7,816 bases of DNA from contig JBDSTZ010000637.1 in NCBI GenBank assembly GCA_039927975.1, positions 1-7,816 on the forward strand. The letters are read 5' to 3'. Position 1 is the stretch's first letter. Each line of letters opens with the position of its first letter. Shown one piece after another: positions 4,627 to 7,816 of this stretch. A model generated the notes under the pieces. The model was not told the DNA's origin. It saw nothing but the letters and a program-made list of their open reading frames with translations, and searched no databases. The translations under genes and the position numbers were made by a program. This DNA is from JBDSTZ01 sp039927975. GTDB lineage: Bacteria > Pseudomonadota > Gammaproteobacteria > Burkholderiales > Burkholderiaceae_D.

Positions 4627-7404
4627 ATGAGCGATATTCCTTCCGTAGCGGCGGGTGCGGCAATGTCCGCATTTAGCCGTGCATCTCAAACGAATCGACT
4701 GCTACGCATCGAATTTCCGTCCAAGGATGGTCCAGACGCTCGTCTTCTCGTCAACACTCTCACGGCGCGGGAGGAAATTTCGCGCTGTTTTCGGTTCGAC
4801 GTGGAGCTTTTGTCGAACAACGCACGCATCCCCCTGAAGGTGATGATGGGCCGGCTAGTGACCATTTCCATGGTGCGCGAGGACGGTTCGCTGCGCCACT
4901 TCAACGGCTATGTGGCGCAGTTCCGCTTCGTGCGCACCGATGGCGGCTTCGCGTTTTATGAAATGCGGCTTGAACCGTGGCTAGCCCTCGCAAAGCTACG
5001 CACCGACAATGTCGTTTTCCATAACCAGAGCGTCCTTGACCTTACCGAAAGCACCTTTGCGCACTATCGCCAGCGACGCTGGAAGTCGCGACTGTTGGGC
5101 GAGGATCCGAAGCTGACCTGCGCCATACAGCATAACGAGAGCGACTACAACCACCTGCATCGGCGCTGGGAAGAATTTGGTCTGCACTATTGGTATGAGC
5201 ACGACGCCGAGAGCCATACACTGCATCTGAGCGACCGCAGCCAGCTGGCCGAAGCGATCGACGCCAGCACGGTTGACGGCAACACAGCCGAGATCCCCTT
5301 CCGCAGCGAGGCTGGATCAAAAGAGGATGACAGCATTAACGAATGGACGGCCGTGCGCCGCCTTGGTTCAGGGACCAACTCGTTGGCGAGCTTCGATTAC
5401 AAGAATCCAAGACCGCTGAGGGCAGGCGAGTCATCGCGCAATCTGCAGGGCGACGTCGACACCTACGAGGTCTACGAGGACACCGGCGCGAATGGCTTCA
5501 AGAGCTGGCGTGAAGGAGTGGACAAGGCACGGCGGCGCATGGACGCGCGCGACGCCTCGACCCAGCTTTTTCATGCGCGCGGCAATGACCGCTGCGCGCA
5601 GCCGCGCCGCTATTTCAAGCTGGGCGGTCACTTCAGCGCTGAACCGATGGCGCTGCGCCGCGGCGGCTTCGTCCGCCAGAGCATCGGCCACAGGCAGTAC
5701 TTGATTCTCGCGGTCGAGCACAAGGCCAGCAATAACTATCACCTGGGTACCGGCGCTCCTTCGCATTACGAGAACACGCTGACCTGCACGCGCAAAGACA
5801 TCGCCTGGCGACCGCTTCGGCACTTCAATAGCGAACCTTCCTTGTACGCCGGTGTCATGACGGCGTTGGTTGTCGGGCCGCCCGGCGCGATAGTGCACGC
5901 CGATAGCCTTGGCCGGGTCAAGGTTCAATTCCATTGGGATCGGCTGGGCCATTCCGACGATGGCAGTTCCGCTTGGGTACGCGTGATGACACCGGCGGCC
6001 GGCCAACAGTTCAGCCAGATTCGCTTGCCAAGGGTCGGCGAGGAAGTTGTGATCCAATTCATGGATGGCAACCTGGACTACCCGATTATTATCGGCGCTG
6101 TCTACAACCAGAACCAAATGCCGCCATGGAAACTACCCGATCAGCAAGCGCTTAGCGGCATGCGCAGTCGCGAGTTCGCGGGCGGACCCGCGCGCGGCAA
6201 TCAGCTGGTCATGGACGACACACACGGCGAGCTCCAGGTGCAACTGCGCAGCGACCAGCAGCACAGCCAGCTGTCGCTCGGCTCCATCACCCGGATCGAA
6301 GACAACGCGGGACGCAAGGAAGCGCGCGGCGAAGGCTTCGAATTGCGCACCGACGGCCACGGCGTCGCGCGCGCCGGCAAGGGCATGCTCATCACAACGG
6401 AAGCACGTTCGCAGCCGGCCGCATCGATCAGCAGTCTGAATGAAACCGCACGGCGGATCAGTGTCGCAGCGCAGCGGCACAAAACGCTGGCCATCGCCGC
6501 CCACGAGCACGATGTAGCGCATGCGGCCGGCGACCAGAGCGCGGTGGCCGACGCCGCAAGCATTCAACACGAGGAGATCAGGGGCGCGACCGGACCCGAT
6601 GCGGCATTCGCGGAATTGGCGGCGCCGCATCTGGTGCTGGCCAGTGCGGCCGGCATTGCGACCACGAGCGCGCAATCGACTCACTTCACCAGCGCCAGCC
6701 ATACGGCACTGACGACTGGCCTGAACCTGTCGCTGGTCGCCGGGGACAGCCTGCTCGCGAGCGTTGCAAATGCATTTCGCGTGTTCGTCCACAAGGCGGG
6801 CATGCGGCTTATCGCGGCGTCGGGCAATGTCTTGATCCAGGCGCAGTCTGACGATATCGACGCAATCGCGCACAAAGTTCTACGACTGATCAGCGAATCG
6901 GACTGGGTCGATATTCGTGGAAAGAAAGGCATCCGGCTTCACGGTGCGGAGTCGATGATCGAAATCGCCGACAAAGTACAGGTGTTCACCAAGGCACCTA
7001 CCCTATTTCACGGCAATCTCGAGACTCGTGCCTCAAAGAGCTGTCCGCAGCAGGAGCCCATCGCACCAGTCGTTACGCAACTTGCACAGCCAGTCGAGTC
7101 GGAGAAGCTTTTTGTGTACCACACGATTCAGGCACATGCCAGCGGCCGGGCATGCGCGGATATCCCCTACACCATTTATTTGGGCGACACAAAGCTCCAG
7201 GATGGTCTCACCGACGCAGGCGGCCGCATCAAGATTCCTCATGAGAAGGGCACGCCGCGTTATCGGGTCGTGCTCGGCAATGATGAGGAATTCTTGCTTG
7301 ATATCGTCCCGGCACGATCCCCATCGGCTGACGGCATGGACGCTCACGCTGTAGCGGCCGAAACAAAACTCGAATCCCGCCAACACGATCAGGAGCAACA
7401 ATGA
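4627..7404 (+). CDS. vgrG: Type VI secretion spike protein VgrG with DUF2345 and transthyretin-like C-terminal extension
   Basis: The trimeric spike on the Hcp tube of the type VI secretion system, which carries effectors into target cells; 925 residues. The Gp27-like hub is about 22-375 (RLLRIEFPSKDG; LLVNTLTAREEISRCFRFDV). The Gp5 OB-fold is about 410-500, with DSLGRVKVQFHWDR (426-439) and the run RVGEEVVIQFMDGNLDYPII ahead of GAVYNQ. A linker with FELRTDGHG and KGMLITTEAR leads into the DUF2345 beta-prism (about 655-790: PHLVLASAAGI, HTALTTG, HKAGMRLIAASG, LISESDWVDIRGKKGIRL). After a proline-bearing linker, residues 829-894 form a small Ig/transthyretin-like domain (FVYHTIQAHASGRACADIPY; then YLGDTKLQDGLTDAGGRIKI; FLLDIVP), followed by a Q-rich charged tail. 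In EAEC VgrG1 such a domain recruits phospholipase Tle1. Its stop overlaps the next gene's ATG, so that gene's product is the likely cargo. Confidence 0.95.
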   Translation: MSDIPSVAAGAAMSAFSRASQTNRLLRIEFPSKDGPDARLLVNTLTAREEISRCFRFDVELLSNNARIPLKVMMGRLVTISMVREDGSLRHFNGYVAQFRFVRTDGGFAFYEMRLEPWLALAKLRTDNVVFHNQSVLDLTESTFAHYRQRRWKSRLLGEDPKLTCAIQHNESDYNHLHRRWEEFGLHYWYEHDAESHTLHLSDRSQLAEAIDASTVDGNTAEIPFRSEAGSKEDDSINEWTAVRRLGSGTNSLASFDYKNPRPLRAGESSRNLQGDVDTYEVYEDTGANGFKSWREGVDKARRRMDARDASTQLFHARGNDRCAQPRRYFKLGGHFSAEPMALRRGGFVRQSIGHRQYLILAVEHKASNNYHLGTGAPSHYENTLTCTRKDIAWRPLRHFNSEPSLYAGVMTALVVGPPGAIVHADSLGRVKVQFHWDRLGHSDDGSSAWVRVMTPAAGQQFSQIRLPRVGEEVVIQFMDGNLDYPIIIGAVYNQNQMPPWKLPDQQALSGMRSREFAGGPARGNQLVMDDTHGELQVQLRSDQQHSQLSLGSITRIEDNAGRKEARGEGFELRTDGHGVARAGKGMLITTEARSQPAASISSLNETARRISVAAQRHKTLAIAAHEHDVAHAAGDQSAVADAASIQHEEIRGATGPDAAFAELAAPHLVLASAAGIATTSAQSTHFTSASHTALTTGLNLSLVAGDSLLASVANAFRVFVHKAGMRLIAASGNVLIQAQSDDIDAIAHKVLRLISESDWVDIRGKKGIRLHGAESMIEIADKVQVFTKAPTLFHGNLETRASKSCPQQEPIAPVVTQLAQPVESEKLFVYHTIQAHASGRACADIPYTIYLGDTKLQDGLTDAGGRIKIPHEKGTPRYRVVLGNDEEFLLDIVPARSPSADGMDAHAVAAETKLESRQHDQEQQ
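7391..7395 (+). promoter_or_regulatory. Ribosome binding site of the phospholipase-like gene, inside vgrG
   Basis: AGGAG within the last codons of vgrG, five bases before the ATG at 7401. With the ATGA overlap it indicates direct translational coupling and fixes the start of the downstream gene. Confidence 0.8.
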
Positions 7405-7816
7405 CCAATGAAATGAAGCGCAGTGAAACACTGCAGGTCGATGAAAAGCAGCTTATTTCCACAGCTTCGCTGCAGTGGCTGTTGGAGAAGAAGCACATGG
7501 CGGGCACACATCCGATCTGCAACAACAGTCGGCTAACCATGCTCATCTGCGGAAAGGACGGCTTCGCCGATATCGCCGCAGAGATCGGACGCGCGCAAAA
7601 GACCATTGATATCTGCTGCTGGGGTTACGACGCCGCCATGGAACTCGTGCGCGAGGGCCACGCCGATACGTGGCCACGCGGTCCGACGTATGGCGACCTG
7701 CTGATCGCCGCTGGCAAGCGCGGGGTAGCCGTGAGGCTGCTTATTTGGCACGACGGCATCGCAGTGGTTGGCAAGAATCCCCGAAACATTCCCGGGGTAA
7801 CCCACGATCGGATTAA
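7401..7816 (+). CDS. Phospholipase D-like T6SS effector, Tle5-type candidate (partial, C-terminus off right edge)
   Basis: The first 138 residues of an open-ended gene overlapping the vgrG stop by four bases (ATGA). Residues 45-84 (LTMLICGKDGFADIAAEI, then the strand TIDICCWGYDAAMELVR at 68-84) and LLIAAGKRGVAVRLLIWHD (100-118) have the pattern of the N-terminal half of a phospholipase D domain: a strand placing the chain in a membrane-lipid hydrolase fold, then G-V-x-V-R-x-L-x-W-x-D. No HxKxxxxD catalytic motif is yet visible; it should come after the window ends. No signal peptide is present, as expected for cargo loaded in the cytoplasm. PLD-type effectors of the Tle5 family (PldA and PldB of Pseudomonas aeruginosa) are VgrG-linked and hydrolyse target-cell phospholipids. 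An immunity gene is expected just downstream. PLD-like fold is likely; the Tle5 label is inference from context. Confidence 0.78.
   Translation, partial: MTNEMKRSETLQVDEKQLISTASLQWLLEKKHMAGTHPICNNSRLTMLICGKDGFADIAAEIGRAQKTIDICCWGYDAAMELVREGHADTWPRGPTYGDLLIAAGKRGVAVRLLIWHDGIAVVGKNPRNIPGVTHDRI

Noticed and set aside
5431..6117. A 228-codon minus-strand ORF opposite vgrG
   Set aside because: It is an antisense shadow of the VgrG hub and OB-fold and has no recognisable motif.

Overview
The window looks like chromosomal DNA of a GC-rich betaproteobacterium, most likely Burkholderiales and possibly Oxalobacteraceae (Massilia, Duganella and relatives). This is inferred from the very GC-rich codon use, a 16-strand Porin_4-type porin, a Tct-type carboxylate uptake locus, and a VgrG whose architecture I associate with that order. 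The genus cannot be fixed from the sequence alone.

Positions 1-4114 form a tricarboxylate (citrate-like) uptake and sensing locus. A periplasmic TctC-type binding protein (1-682, minus, cut by the window edge) lies directly downstream of an outer-membrane porin (736-1809, minus). Divergent from the porin is a two-component system, tctD-tctE (1963-2655 and 2657-4114, plus). The logic is: porin for outer-membrane entry, TctC for periplasmic capture, TctAB permease expected off the left edge, and TctE/TctD sensing the substrate and switching on the porin-tctC operon. The 153-base divergent intergenic region holds a TATAGT -10 box for the porin, two TGAAAG half-sites 11 bp apart just upstream of it (the spacing used by OmpR/PhoB-family regulators), and two longer inverted repeats.

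Positions 4115-4626 are a transition zone. It contains a possible 52-codon acidic small protein (4207-4365) with a -10-like box placed as for a leaderless transcript, a strong 12-bp-stem hairpin (4452-4482), and a weak candidate promoter for the next operon.

Positions 4627-7816 form a type VI secretion vgrG-effector module: a 925-residue VgrG with a C-terminal transthyretin-like extension, overlapping by ATGA with the start of a phospholipase D-like gene cut by the right edge. No core T6SS structural gene is visible, so this looks like an orphan or auxiliary vgrG island beside the citrate locus. Sampled GC content is lower here than in tctE. No RNA gene, insertion sequence, CRISPR array or attachment site was recognised.
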